DNA of 64,000 nt from Anadara kagoshimensis (GCA_021292105.1 CM037861.1:59813245-59877244); one strand, 5' to 3'; positions 20,660 to 33,099 are shown, numbered from the stretch's first letter. Notes: generated by a model from the sequence alone, not told the origin. Program-made: numbers and translations.

Positions 20660-22564
20660 TCCTATTGCATCCAAAATATTTTATTATAAACAAACATTGC
20701 AGTGTTTGAACTTTCATAATTTTACTCCACCTACCTGCTCTTGCTCGTCTTCTCCCTATATTTGTGGACCAGCTGAACATGTGATAACTGGTGATCTCAA
20801 TATAATCGAAAACACTAAATTAAGGTCTTTACTTTCAAAAGGTCCTAAATATAGAGAAGTTCAACCTTTTACTTGGGGACAGAATTTCAGACTTATCATG
20901 GATTCTGTTGGAGAGTACTCCAGATGATGGGCTAAATTAGAAGATGTGGAGCTTGATACCTTATCCCATTGGATAAAGGTTGCGCGATCTTTCGTTAAAA
21001 CGAGGATTGCCAAATTTAAAGGGTCTATGGGTACTAAACCGTCTTCAGTACTCAATGATCCAGAAATTAAGGCAATTCTAACAGACAAACACAACAAATA
21101 TGTTGTTGTCCCAGCTGATAAGGCTTCCAACAACATTATTCTCGTTTGTAAGAGATTCTACCTTGAATGTCTTACTAAGGAGCTTGGTTTAGATAGCATA
21201 TCAAATAACCCTGCATATACTAGAACTAATTTTACCAAAGATGAAGTTCTTTCCAACCATATGAGAGTTCTCGAGTATTTCGGTGTCAATCTTAAAGAGA
21301 AAGATCTTGATCTTCCTTACTTGTATTGAATTCCTAAACTCCATAAAAATCCATACAAGGAAAGATATATAGCAGGCTCATCTAAATGTACTCCAAAATC
21401 ATTATCGGTAACTCTATCGAAAATTTGACAATCGTCAAAGATGGTCTTCAGTCTTATTCAGAAAAAGTATGTTCTACATCTGGAATCAACCAAATGTGGA
21501 TTGTCAAAAATTCTAAGGAATAACTTGAACATATTGCTTCTAATACTTTTTCTCATGTAAAAAGTATAAAAATATGTGATTTGTCTACACTATACACCAC
21601 TATCCCTCATTCTAAATTGAAAGAACGTCTTAAAGAAATTATTCACTTTTCATTCTAATACTTTTTCTCGTGTAAAACGTATAAAAACATGTGATTTGTC
21701 TACACTATACACCACTATCCCTCATTCTAAATTGAAAGAACGTCTTAAAGAAATTATTCACTTTTCATTCTTTTAATAAAAAAAACGGTAAGCCAAGATA
21801 TAAATATCTCGTGCTGAACAGGGATTCTGGTTATTTTGTCAAGCACCATACGGATTTCTAACAAAAATATACTGAAGATACCATCAACAACAAAATGTTG
21901 ACGATTTTGATAGATAACATATTCGGTGTGTTTCGTAATATAGTTTTTCAGCAAACAATCGGTATACCAATGGATACATACTGTGCACCATTGCTTGCTG
22001 ATTTGTTTCTTAATTCTTATGAAGCAGAATTTATGCAGAACCTTGGTAAATCTGGAGAGAAGACTCGCCAAATCATTCAACTCAACATACAGATTTATTG
22101 ATGACGTTCTGTCTCTTAACAATACTAAATTAGGATACTATGTGAATGCCATCTATCCTAGTGAGTTTAAATTAAAAGACACGACTGATTCCTCAAGTTC
22201 TGCTTCATAGTTAGACTTATACCAGAATTATGACACCCCCGAAAGGCTACATTTTAAACTTTATGACAAACGTGATGACACTTTTTCTATTGTCAACCTT
22301 CCTTTTCCATGCAGCAATATACCTGCTTTTCCTGCGTATTGTGTATTTGTTTCCCAATTAATACGCTAAAGTATAACTTGTTTCCACTACGGGGACTTTG
22401 CACAACGAAGCAGACTGTTTGCAAATAAACTGTTGACTCAGGGATATTGCAAGCCTAGGCTTATCAAGACCCTCAAAAAGTTTTATGGCCGTCATCACAG
22501 TATTGTTGATAAGTTTGATGTTTCTGTGTCCAGGATTGCCCTGGATATACTTGACGTCTCATAG
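20660..22564 (+). pseudogene. PLE reverse transcriptase (decayed)
   Basis: Successive frames encode CSCSSSPYICGPAEHVITGD, KYVVVPADKASNNIILVCKR, IPKLHKNPYKERYIAGS, LSTLYTTIPHSKLKERL, a GIP-x-x-T-x-CAPLLADLF motif (about 21960), RFIDDVLSLNN (22091-22123, catalytic Asp pair at 22100-22105) and a thumb-like KKFYGRHHSIVDKFDVSVS. These are RT core motifs in PLE order. Visible lesions are TGA at 20925 and 21327 (the latter at a position usually Trp), TAA at 21859, TAG at 22208, another TAA near 22365, single-base frameshifts near 20660, 21425 and 22065, and a 115-bp internal duplication. It would copy element RNA at a nicked target if intact. Confidence 0.88.
21538..21770 (+). repeat. 115-bp tandem duplication inside the RT
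   Basis: Positions 21538-21655 and 21653-21770 are the same 118-nt sequence overlapping by TTC, with three substitutions between copies. The period of 115 is not a multiple of three, so the duplication shifts the reading frame. It repeats the LSTLYTTIPHSKLKERL segment. Confidence 0.95.
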
Positions 22565-22743
22565 TTCCATTTTCCTTTCACACAATTTTGATTACACACG
22601 TGGCGGGTGTAGCTTACATTTCCGGAGCACCAGGCCTCACTTCCCTGGTGGAAGTTCATGTGTCTAACCTAACTTGTCAGTTCAAAAGTTTTTACTTTGC
22701 TTCTGGACTGTGATTTGGAAATGGATTAGTATGTCTGTTTTTG
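22565..22743 (+). mobile_element. Reference 3' tail of the PLE family
   Basis: Noncoding tail after the RT stop: CACACGTGGCGGGTGTAGC, TTCCGGAGCACCAGGCCTCAC, CCTGGTGGAAGTTCATGTGT, TAACCTAACTTGTCAGTTC, TTTTTACTTTGCTTCTGG and ATTAGTATGTCTGTTTTTGA. This same string recurs about 28 times in the window, so the dispersed repeat is the PLE 3' end and not an independent SINE. Confidence 0.85.
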
Positions 22744-24200
22744 ATGATTACATCCAAACCCACACACACATAACTCTCGTTGTGACAATAAAATAGAGAT
22801 AAGCAAATAAATGTACTTTGCAAGAACCAATCCAACCAAGAACACAAATTGTAAAGTTAAAAAGCAATTAGACACTACATGTAGCTATATGTGAATATAA
22901 CTGCCATTTTATTTTCTATTTTCAAAACATTTTAAACCTAAAAACTATTCAGTTGAGAATATTTACATGTTCTAGTCAAGGACAAATCTAACTATGAAAA
23001 TACAAATGTAACAAAAGCAACAAGTAAACAAGACATAAAAGTACTTTTGGATATAATTGTCATGTTCAAGATTTTTATATGCTACCAAATCTTATGTTGT
23101 CAGTTTTTTTTTGAAGTTTTTAATTGCTTTTGGGTTATGATCTTGACATGGATAGTATGTTTGTATTCGATAAAATAAAATCAGGCAATTTGTAATTGAA
23201 GTCAGACTTGTAAATAGACATGTACCCAGTGAGATTAAATGCAACCGAAACGCACACAAGAAACTTAACGAACACATAAGCAGCTAAACGTTACGTAAAT
23301 ACATACAACTATTATTTTGCATATACCCGGTAATTGTCGGTAGTTTTCAAAACATTTTAGACACAAAAAGAGATAATCAATTTGCAGTTGAGAACATATA
23401 AACGTACTTTGCAGGGGCAAAAGGAACCAATGCAAACAACAAAAGTCTCAAGATGGCCTGAGAAAATGACCAACCTTTGGCAAGTGAACTGAAAACTTGT
23501 CTCACATTAGGACCTTCCCTAGTGAAATTCAAACTAACGTCGTGAAATATGATGTGATACGAATGTCGATTCATAAGATCATTCGGCCGTTAAGGTGCCA
23601 AAAAAAAACACTGGGGAAAAAGATTGAAATTTTAAATGTTCCCTAATTGCATTAAGTTAATATTATATACTGTATACATGTACTGCAATATGGCTTATTG
23701 AAATCATATTTATCTTACGCCGTTGTCATTGTTTAACTAAAATCAATCAATGTGTACTTTTAAATTAATACACAGACGAAACCTTAACTAACATCATATA
23801 AAACCTAAAAACACATGGGACCCCAATTAAGAAATGCATCATACTTTTTTTTAAAGTAATGAAGGTTTGTAAGAGCTTTTCATTTTAAATGCTTCCTGCT
23901 CAATCTCTTATGACGATCCTGTAGACTTATAGTTTGTTCGACTCAAATCAGACGCGAAATGACCTTGACTTTTGCGGAGGTAATGACGTGGCCTTTTTTA
24001 ATTATCTTTTGATATTACTCGCATTCATATGAACTTAACATAAACAAACGAAAATCCCCATGCTTTCAATATTCCCTACCTGTACTAACCTGTTTACATA
24101 AGACTGAAATACAAGCAGCCAAGCATTATCATAAGATACTAGTAAGAAATTACTTTATATTCATTGGTTCCTTTAGAATCATGTGTTGTTATACGATGAA
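22744..24200. other. Spacer with one degenerate PLE tail
   Basis: A plus-strand tail remnant is at about 23094-23170 (GTTGTCAGTTT, TTTTAATTGCTTTTGGGTTATG, GACATGGATAGTATGTTTG). The rest is AT-rich with no gene recognised. Phrases such as TTTTCAAAACATTTTAAACC and AATTTGCAATTGA recur within it, suggesting further old repeats. Confidence 0.5.
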
Positions 24201-24460
24201 AAATAAATATACGAATCCATGTCCAAATTACAACCTCAAAGCGAAGTAAAAACTTTGAATCTGGCAAATAAAGTTAAACACTTGAACGTATACCAGGGAG
24301 GTGAAGCCGAGAGCTCAGGAAGAGTAAACATCTCCTGTTGAGCTACCTACGCCCGGCATGTGTAAAATCGAAATTGAAAATAAAGAGAATATGGACCTAT
24401 ATCCAGGATAAAGTTTGATAAAAAGACGCCATACTTATCCATATTATAATTTGATGCAAA
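24201..24460 (-). mobile_element. 5'-truncated PLE copy
   Basis: The reverse strand carries the full tail (from AAATAAATATACGAATCC through GAGCTACCTACGCCCGGCATG) and about 100 bp of decayed RT end (GACGCCATACTTATCC). Confidence 0.75.
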
Positions 24461-24977
24461 TATTTTAGCATTATCAATCAGTTTACAAGGAAAGAGATTT
24501 CCAAGAATGAAGGTTCTATAGATTTTTAATCATTAGTAAGAGTTGTCACTATTATTTATAAGCACGGAAATCGTCATTTTGTATATTTTTGTATTTTTGA
24601 GGAAAAGATTAACCTAAATAGATATAATTATTGCTAATGATATATGGATGTGTTATTTGCCTAAAACGTTTGTTTAAATGTTTTTGTGAATATCAATATA
24701 AAATACAAGAAGCGGCTGGACATTATAAGACTAAGCAAGTAAGATTGATTGTTTAGGGAACTAACCGAGCCTTTATATAAATTTTAAAAAACACTTAAAT
24801 ACATTATAACCTTAAAAAGCAGTGTAGTAAAATAACGTATAAATAAAATTATAACATAGATTTAACCAAATTAAAATTAGGTCTTATTATTTTACTTTAA
24901 AATATACGTTTAAAGTATTTTAGTGGCATATAGACAATGTATTGTTTCAATTATGTTTTAATTCCACTCTTCAAAAT

Positions 24978-25003
24978 TGTAAATAAATAAATAAATAAAT
25001 AAT
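24978..25003. repeat. (AAAT)n microsatellite
   Basis: Consecutive AAAT units, about six copies. Confidence 0.9.
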
Positions 25004-25364
25004 TTTGCAGAGTGCTTTTGTTGTCTTTTTCGATTGACAAATGAATAGAATTTTGCCCATGAAATTATATAGTATAGTGTCAAATTAAATGGATGAATGG
25101 ATAGAGACTTGTAAATATAAGTTTTGTAAATGGAAGCAAGTGTTTGGTTTTTGTCAGAGAAAAGATGGATACTGTGAATTTAATCACAAGATGCCACAAC
25201 TCTAAACATAGACAAAGGCTGAATTTGTCTCACTCCTTCACAATTTGATGTTATCACAATGTCGATTTGAAAACATTTGGTTCTTCAATTTCGAGGTTTC
25301 GACTCTAAGAATGACGAAGTGATTATTGAAAATGGCTCTAACAGACAAAATAAATGTTTGTATT

Positions 25365-25720
25365 GAAATCTTGTTTAAATGTAACAAAAGTAATTTGATG
25401 ACGAATGTTACTCATTAACTCAATGTCCTTAGTAATGGACAAATCAGGATTTTTAGGTATGGTCTGATGGACAACTTTATCAATCATCGAGACAAAAGCC
25501 ATCAGTTAAACCTAAATACAACACGTAAAACGTCCATTTTAAGACAAAAGTGATGATGAAGCTAATTTCTTCGAACGTTTTATCACGATAAATGTGTTTT
25601 GTGATCTACAGATACTTACAGCGTACACTGATTATGGTTATTATCATTTACAATACTTTATGTTATTACAAATTCAATCAGGATTAATAATAGTTATTTT
25701 ACAAATGTTTCCTGTTGTAC
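25365..25720 (+). repeat. Third, diverged copy of the 18.1/18.9 kb repeat
   Basis: Shares TTAACTCAATGTCCT, CAAAAGCCATCAGT, CCATTTTAAGACAAAA and TGATGATGAAGCTAATTTCTT in the same order as the units at 18120 and 18900. It lies directly upstream of two inverted PLE tails. Confidence 0.6.
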
Positions 25721-25842
25721 TCTAGGCAATATATAATTTTTCAAAGCACTTTGATTTTTTCCATCACGTCTACAGCTCATTGCAGACATCTACTTTATTT
25801 TCGCAAAAATAAAATGTATAAGGATATATTGTTGATTTTATA

Positions 25843-26028
25843 AACAAAAACCAAACATACCAGTCAATGTTCAAATCACAATCAAAACAAATCAAAGTTA
25901 ATACTTTGAAACTTGCAAATTTGGTCAAAGAAGTGAAGTTTCAACTGGGAAATTAGCCCGATGACCTCCCGTTTAACTAGCTGCACTTGCCACGTTTGTA
26001 AATAAAATAAGGAATGAAGGGTACATAA
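25843..26028 (-). mobile_element. PLE tail copy, first of a tandem pair
   Basis: Starts AACAAAAACCAAACATACC and ends near CTGCACTTGCCACGTTTGT followed by AATAAAATAAGGAATGAAGGG. The next copy has the same junction, so the two share an upstream break and arose by local duplication rather than independent insertion. Confidence 0.75.
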
Positions 26029-26056
26029 AATGCACAAGGACATATTGTTAATTTTA

Positions 26057-26215
26057 TCAAAAAATCAAGCATACCAGTCAATATTCAAATCGCAATAAAA
26101 AAGCAAAGTAAAAAATTTGAATCTTGCAAATTTAGTTAAACCGGTGCTCCTTTCTTTAACCTAGCTAAACTCGCCACATTTGTAATTAAAATAAGGATTG
26201 AAGGGCACATGTGAC
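26057..26215 (-). mobile_element. PLE tail copy, second of a tandem pair
   Basis: Same structure as 25843-26028, with an internal deletion of the CCAGGGAAGTGAGG segment, and the same downstream AATAAAATAAGGATTGAAGGG. Confidence 0.75.
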
Positions 26216-29200
26216 TATCAGGCACAGTGTTTTTAAAATATTTCTTCTGTTAATTGAGGCAATAGTAAATGACCGTAAATGATGAGAAAATGTGTAAACT
26301 AGAATGATCTCTTTGCGCTTTAAATTCAAGGTTGACAAAATTCAGAGGCAGATTGGATTCATACATATTCCATGTCAGAATGTCATTGTTCTGTTATGAT
26401 TAAATAATTCATTGTATATTTTCCTTTTCGTACACATAAGAGGTTTTAACAGTGTCACTTGAAACCTTCAGTACAAAATCGTCTTCTTGCACCTTCATTA
26501 AGGAGCACATTTTATTTGTCTGATTAGAAACTTGGTTTTAAAAATTATTATTGCTTCAAAACTAAATCAGATGTTCGGGAATTGATTTCTTTATCAAGGG
26601 GATGATCCAGTGGGTAAAATCGTCAACACCACAAAGTTACTAAATATGAGTCCTTCGAACAATGAACTCATTCTTTCAGAAGGGATTTGGCATTTCATTA
26701 GATAAAATTGGTATGGTTCAAACTACCTTTTTAATGAAACAAAGCCATCAATATCAGACTGATGTGATATATGTTATATCAATATGGCTTTACTCGAAAT
26801 CTACTTTCTGTAATATTATGTGGGAGTTAAGAGTGATGTCACTCAAACACTATCGGGTTTTAAAAAAGATAAATGAGCATCAGATCATTAGTGTTTGTTC
26901 ACAATCTATCTCGGTGGTACTTTCTAAACACACCGGTTCATGTTCCCATAAGATATGCGATATATTGTCTCATGTCTTATATACCTCGTGTTTTTGAACA
27001 CGCGTACGTTATTAAACATATAATTCTACGTTCTTAGTATATCGGTATATATTATTCAATTTGAAAAAAGTTGTATAACCGAAATACTTGTTTTGAATTT
27101 GTTTTTTCTTAAACTTGTAACCATATGCATTCTTTATCTTTTCCCAACGAGTGTTATTGGTTGTTCTTGGTATGAAGAGACAAATAGTTTTTACCGTAAT
27201 CTGTAGAATAAAGAACACTTAACTATATATACTTGATTGTTTTAATGTTTCATTGAAAAAACGCTGTTAAAAACATTTAGTTCCTAAACGTGCAACTTGT
27301 TATTTAAAACTGAAAAAGCATTACATGTCTAAAAATACAGGCAAACCAAAAGATACAAAGTTTAAAACATAGGTAATGAGCTTGGGTTATGATCTTGACT
27401 AGGTCTGAAGATATTTTTGAAAGAAATATAACAACTTAAATTTAGATGTCAATATCTGTTTATATTGTCAATATATATATTACATTTTGAAGCGATTTTC
27501 GACTTAATTTCGCTAAATAAAAAAAACTAAAGGCTATACACCCAAGGGAAGCCACAAACTATTGAAGGAAATATCCCTGTCCATCTTGTATTTCCCAAAA
27601 CCATTTTTACTAAAGCAATATCGAATATAATCAAAATTTACGAATTTATTTCACCTAAACCAAAACTTCTAAAGTACTCAAAACATTTATGTTGGCGTTG
27701 TGTTTCTAAAAATAGCTAGGTTCGATGTCTAATCCTTTTCCTTTCTGTAATACAGACTGTTAACATTTTCTTATTTGATTAGTTTAGTGTTTTCATTCAA
27801 TCAATCATTATGATCGTTCAACATATAGCACACATAAGAAACAATTCCCTATACCATTTAGAAACCTAAGTACAAAGCCACCTGGGACCACGATTACAGA
27901 ACACGTCTTATTTCAATTTGATTAGTAATAGTATGATGGTGTTTTGATTTTGACTTCTTTGTACCCCAAACTTCGAAGAAGATTTATTGCTCACATCTCG
28001 CAAATCGGATTTTGTTGGGTCTGTCTTCCCATACGGAATTGAAGTAAATTATTTAAATGAAAAAAAGTTTAAAAAAGGAAAATGATATAAAATGTTATTA
28101 GAATTTCAGTTACTTTAATCTTTATTTTAAATTTCTTTGGGTCACAAGAGGATGACTTAATTTATAAGCGTTGTTCTTTTTTTAACCTCTATTACATAAC
28201 GTAGTTGATGAAAAAAAAATCAAAAGTCGTCAATTTTATTTTTTGCACTTAAATATGCGAAACTTACACTTTCAATTTAATTTGTTTCATTTTTGAATAA
28301 ATTACGTCTGTCAAAAATATCCATTCAATAGATATTTTAAAAAAAACCACCTGAATGTTTAGAGCAGTAAGTGTAACCCTCTGTAATAAAATAAAAACCC
28401 AAGCTTGCATTGGATGACGTGCATTCTAAGGCAACTACCTTAAGGGTATACAAGTTTGTTAAGCATGACCTAAAATGGATTGACAGTGTTACGAAGATGT
28501 AAAAGTAGAAAAAGGGAGCTTAAATCGTGAAGAAGAGTATATTTCACCCGAACACTTCATTCAAATGAATTCATTTTTTGATCTAGGGTAATAACCGAAC
28601 GCTCTCTCTATACGTAAATGAAACGTTAACCAATAACATTTAAAGCCATTAGTAGTAAGACACATGGGAAACCATCAAACTGAACGTTTTATTTTTAACT
28701 TTATTAGAGATGTGATTTAAACACCAAAGTGTCAAATATTTGAAGATTGTTATTGAATAAAACTGCTTTAAATCAATTTAAGGATTTAACTTTTCATCAC
28801 GGGGATGTTGAAATGGCCAAGTTGTCTAATACAAGGTGTTAAGCAAGAGACAATAACATGTGTTGTGTATTATTTTTCCTATGGTCAATAACTTTTTAAT
28901 CTTAGCTTTGACATACTCGTGTTTTTGAAGTCTTTCAAGATAATTCTATAAATGTTTGCACCTTATTCTCAAATCTGTTTTGCTTTAACATAAACCTTCC
29001 CTTGGAAGACATATGTGTGTGAGTTGAAAAGAAAAAAATATAACGTATATGTATAATTTAATCTGGATTTCACATTTCATTGACCAAATGTTTTCCTAAA
29101 AATTTTTTTTTGCTTTTTTTAAATTTTAATTCGAATCTATTATTTCATTATGCCCCATTTATCTCAAAGCTATGCTAATCAATGCAACATGCTCATGTTT

Positions 29201-29730
29201 TATAAACATTTCTTAATAAGAATTTTCCTGAATTTAAACGCTACTACTTTCCAATCATTTTCTTAATTAAATTTTTCCTCAACTTAAATCGCTCAAGTTT
29301 CACAATCAATTTTTAACTTTCCTTGACTTCAATTTGGTAAATCTTTAATCAGGAAAAAATTGTTATGCTATGAACAATTTAAGTTTTATATGTTAAGATT
29401 ATCGAAAGTACATACGAACTGTTCAGAATTGACGTTTTATGTTCTTATCACTTGGAACGCCACAGATAAAATGTGTAAACATGCTAATTGTTGATTGAAT
29501 AAATTTTACAGTTTCTTGAAAATAGTTTGACATTCGTTTGATACATTCGATTCTATAACAATTATGTTTTATCACCTAACTGCAAAATAATATTATTACT
29601 ATTGTTGTCATGGTTTGCTGTAAATGAAACGACACATATTATATAAGTCTAATATAAATGATGAAAATAAATCATTGAGTTATAAGTTTCAGCAAGGGAA
29701 AGCATCTCCTTTATATCTAGTTTTACGAAA
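26216..29730. other. AT-rich spacer, no gene recognised
   Basis: Longest frames are 111 codons (26662-26997, plus) and 68 codons (27012-27218, minus). Neither has a recognisable domain or supported splice structure. No dispersed family was recognised here. Confidence 0.5.
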
Positions 29731-29731
29731 C

Positions 29732-30085
29732 ACGCGTGAAAACAAATTTGAGAAAGAAAAAAATATGGAACTATGGGACGTCAAGTATTATATACAGAGA
29801 CACCATACTTATCAACAATGTTGTTGTGACAGTCATTAAACTTTTTTGGGGCCTTTATAAGCCTTGGCTTGCAATATCCTTGCCTCAACATTTATTTGTA
29901 AGCACCTTCCTTCGTTGTATAAAGTTGCCATAGTGAGAACAAGCTCAGTCATAGGGGAAATACTCTGAAACAAATACATCACAAACGATGTTGTTGTGTA
30001 AACAATTTATTTGTAAGCAGTTTGCGTTGTTATATAAAATTCCCGTAGTCGAATTTAGTTCTGCCATAGCGTATTAATGTAAATT
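29732..30085 (-). mobile_element. PLE RT-end fragment with internal duplication
   Basis: Reverse strand matches the last part of the RT (GGAACTATGGGACGTCAAG, GCTTGCAATATCCTTGCC, GTATAAAGTTGCC). A second, overlapping piece of the same RT region follows at about 29996-30085 (CAATTTATTTGTAAGCAG, CATAGCGTATTAATG). Most of the noncoding tail is missing. Confidence 0.7.
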
Positions 30086-30687
30086 GTTTTCCTGGACTTA
30101 GGCAGCTGAAACAAGACTTATATCTGGTTTTTGAACATCATCACTAGCCCTTTATCTCTCTAGAGCAAACAAGTTTTACAACAATTTCTTGACTTAAATC
30201 ATGTAATTTCAAATAGTTATTGACTATGAATCAAAGATTTCTGGTTTTATTATTGATTATGGTCCTCTGGTATTCTTTTATCTAAATAAAAGTACAAATA
30301 TATGAACGTTTTAATAACTAATGTCGAATTACATTTACCATACATGATTTTAGTTTGACAGCAGGTCTCAGTGATGTCAAAACCTTTTATTTCAAAACGT
30401 ACTCAAATCAATATTAAAACCTTATTTTTTCATTAATCAAAGTGACAAAACATCGAGATCTATACACGATAGAACAGTACTTATCTTTCTTCAGAAGAAG
30501 ACTTTAAATACGTATAAGAGGTATTAGATTGTCTTTTATATGTAACATAATAAAGTTTTAATGGTATGAAAGTTCCATTGAAATCACCAGTATGGTAATG
30601 ATCATAGTAATACCCATGTTGTAGAACGATATTTCATGTTGTTTTAAAAGTTATACAATTGAAAACTTTAAAATAATTTTGGTTTCA

Positions 30688-30780
30688 TAATTTTGGTCCA
30701 AGCACTACTGATGAGGAATTGTATTCCGAAACGACCGTCTAGTGCTGTAAATATAAAACTGGTATAATATGTAATATATG
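30688..30780 (+). repeat. Dispersed repeat, GATGAGGAATTGTATTCCGA core
   Basis: Near-identical in the core to 17118-17210, differing mainly by ACTACTG for ACTACCG and ACGACC for ACGGCC. Confidence 0.8.
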
Positions 30781-30972
30781 TTATTGAGAGGTTTAATAAT
30801 TCGTCTTATGAAGCTTATGTTGACATACGTTCAATCTCAAGCGCCGCTCGACATGGTTATTATAAACGATATTGTTTAATAAAAAGTAATAAATAGCGAG
30901 TTGCGATTGTTTGACCGTCCTGTCATGTGCTACTTTTGAATGTTTATCAAATGATATTGATAATATTAAATT

Positions 30973-31085
30973 ACCACTTCCCTGGTGGATGTTCACGTGT
31001 CTTACCTAATGTGTCAGTTGCAAAGTTTTTAATTTGCTTCTGGAGTGTGATTCAGACATGGATAAGTATGTTTGTTTTTGATAAT
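30973..31085 (+). mobile_element. PLE 3' tail copy
   Basis: ACTTCCCTGGTGGATGTTCACG through ATAAGTATGTTTGTTTTTGAT. The GGAGCACC part is missing, so it is 5'-truncated within the tail. It is flanked by AT-rich DNA with the phrase TGTGCTACTTTTGAATGT on both sides (30924 and 31101), a possible long flanking duplication. Confidence 0.75.
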
Positions 31086-31721
31086 TCAAAAGTAAATTGT
31101 TATGTGCTACTTTTGAATGTATTATTTCATAAAAATTCAAAAGTAGCACATGACAGATATATAAAAAATCATGTCATGTACAGTAAAATGGTTTTGAACA
31201 AGCACTTTCGCATGATTGATTTGTTGAAAACTCAGATAATGAATTCTTCAGTAAATTATATATACAGTCGGAAGTTTGACTTGACTCCCAGTTCTAAATT
31301 AAGCTTAATTGTCAATAACGTAGGAAGCGAGTGCTCTCTCTGTAATGCCAGTTAATATCCCACGTGGATTAACAATGACAAAATTCCTGATTCAATTTAG
31401 ATGTTTTAGTGACTACATTAGACTTTGTTTTGACGTGAAACTTACAGATATTTTTACTGACCACGTTTGGCATTTGTATTTTTATGACACAAAAAACTAA
31501 AGACCTATTGAAGCAAAAATGAAATTGAATGATAATTGTATTTATGTAATATTTCAGCTTAATGTTTTTACTGACGGTTCAAGTCTTTATTCGACTTTAA
31601 GACATGAAGAAGAACTAACAGTCATATGGAGCAATTTCGTCATAATTTAGCTCCGATATAAACCTCGAACATTATTTTTTCACATACATATACAAACGTC
31701 AGTATTCAATGTTAATTAAAA

Positions 31722-31995
31722 ACAAACATATTATCCATGTACAAATCACATTCCAGAAGCAAATTAAAAACTTTGGAACTGACAAGTCCGGAAAGACACG
31801 AGATTTTCCACCAGGGAAGTGAGGCCGGGTGCTCCGGAAGGGAAAGCAACTCCTGTTTAGCTAGCTACACCTGCCACGTGTGTAAACAAAATTGTGTGTA
31901 ACGAACATGAAACTATGGGACGTCAAATATATCCAGGGCATTTCTGGACACAGAGACATCAAACCTATCAACAATACTGTGGTGGCACTTTTCTT
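31722..31995 (-). mobile_element. 5'-truncated PLE copy
   Basis: Reverse strand: AAAACAAACATATTATCC, CCACCAGGGAAGTGAGGCCG, GCTCCGGAAGGG, TTAGCTAGCTACACCTGCC, then RT end up to CAACAATACTGTGGTGGC. One of the best-preserved copies. It lacks about 2.5 kb of upstream element. Confidence 0.85.
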
Positions 31996-32114
31996 TACAA
32001 TTGCATTTTCAAAAAGAAAGAAATAACACCAAAATGCACTTTTAGAGCAACAGACAGTCTGTTTTGCGAATTAAGCAACATCACATTCCCAAAATGTTAT
32101 AGCATAAAATATTG

Positions 32115-32430
32115 AACATACAATATATGTTTAAAAATGTCCATGACCAAATCTTTATCTTAAAAACAAAGCTGGCAAAATAAATTAAACACGTGAATTT
32201 CCACAAGGGAAGTGAATTCGGGAGATACGAAAGTTTCATTAACCCTGTCCAGATCGCTTCACTCGCTACAAATAAAATCATAAATTTCAGAATGAAAGGA
32301 ATATGTTAAATTGGGACGGCAAGTATAACCAGGATAATTTAGATAGTTATCAACAACACTGAGATATCAGACATAATTTTTTTTATGGTCTTAATAAGCC
32401 TTGGGAAGCAACATTTCTTTAGTCAACAAT
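32115..32430 (-). mobile_element. Diverged 5'-truncated PLE copy
   Basis: Reverse strand retains AACACGTGAATTTCCACAAG, GGGAAGTGAATTCGGGAG, CGTCCCA-complement near 32315 and TTAATAAGCCTTGGG. Less similar than the copy just upstream. Confidence 0.65.
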
Positions 32431-32997
32431 TTTGTAATATGAGAAAATATGTATATCATTTCAATTTTACAAAAGCTGAAGGTCAATAAATATACATTTT
32501 GATGATCAAACAAATGCCTTGATATTTGAAATTTTTCAGATATCTCAAGAAGTAAAATAAACCGAAGATATTATAAAATAAAATCTATTTTATATTATTT
32601 AAATTTAAAACATTCCCCTAAGCTGTTTGTAACAGTGCATTTTATCAACGGTCATATTTCACATTAGATCAAAACCTTATGCTGAAAGAGATGGGGTATA
32701 CAACTACGTCCTTTAAATCGTCTGGTATTTACTTTTAATATTTTTTAAATTTTTATTTGTTATAAGCTATCTTTACCATATAAAAGCAATCGGGGATTTA
32801 AAATATATTTAATGGTCAAGTACACGCCGATCGGGGCCACAATTCTCATGAGGCCATGGAGCGATTTTAAATTTGAAGAATACTTACAATTTATAAATTT
32901 CATTTATTACGTTTTCTAACTGGCTTTATCAATTCTTTTTTATATGTGGATGCCCCAATGTGTTTCTTCATTTTATTTCTCTATAAATAACAATACA

Positions 32998-33093
32998 TAA
33001 ACATACCTATCCATGCCAAAATAACGACCCAAAAAACAAAGAAAATACTTGAAAACTGGTTAATGCACTAAAACACGTGATTTACAAGGGCAT
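32998..33093 (-). mobile_element. Possible degenerate PLE tail
   Basis: AAACATACCTATCCATGCC, AAACAAAG, ACTTGAAAACTGGTTAA and AAACACGTGATTTACAAGGG follow the tail order on the reverse strand, but identity is low. Confidence 0.45.
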
Positions 33094-33099
33094 GCGTAT

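Larger units (their letters stand above)
19749..22743 (+). mobile_element. Longest Penelope-like element, GIY-YIG domain before RT, with 3' tail
   Basis: Contains, in order, a GIY-YIG endonuclease region (about 19749-20100), a linker, an RT with the FIDDVLSL active-site motif (about 22091-22115), an RT end at TAG 22562-22564, and a 3' tail to about 22743 that ends GTATGTCTGTTTTTGATG. No second GIY-YIG lies after the RT. Canonical Penelope elements carry the endonuclease at the C-terminus, so the order here is permuted, as known for Naiad/Chlamys-type PLEs. It is non-functional as read. The exact 5' end is not visible; coding homology begins about 19749. Confidence 0.85.

Noticed and set aside
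19884..21329. In-frame TGA codons in the PLE (19884, 20925, 21327) as selenocysteine codons.
   Set aside because: Permuted PLEs with selenocysteine have been reported as far as I recall, and the first TGA sits between two Cys codons. However, the others fall where Trp or Arg/Gln is expected, TAA and TAG stops and several frameshifts also occur, and I could not see a SECIS-like structure. Simple decay explains all of them.
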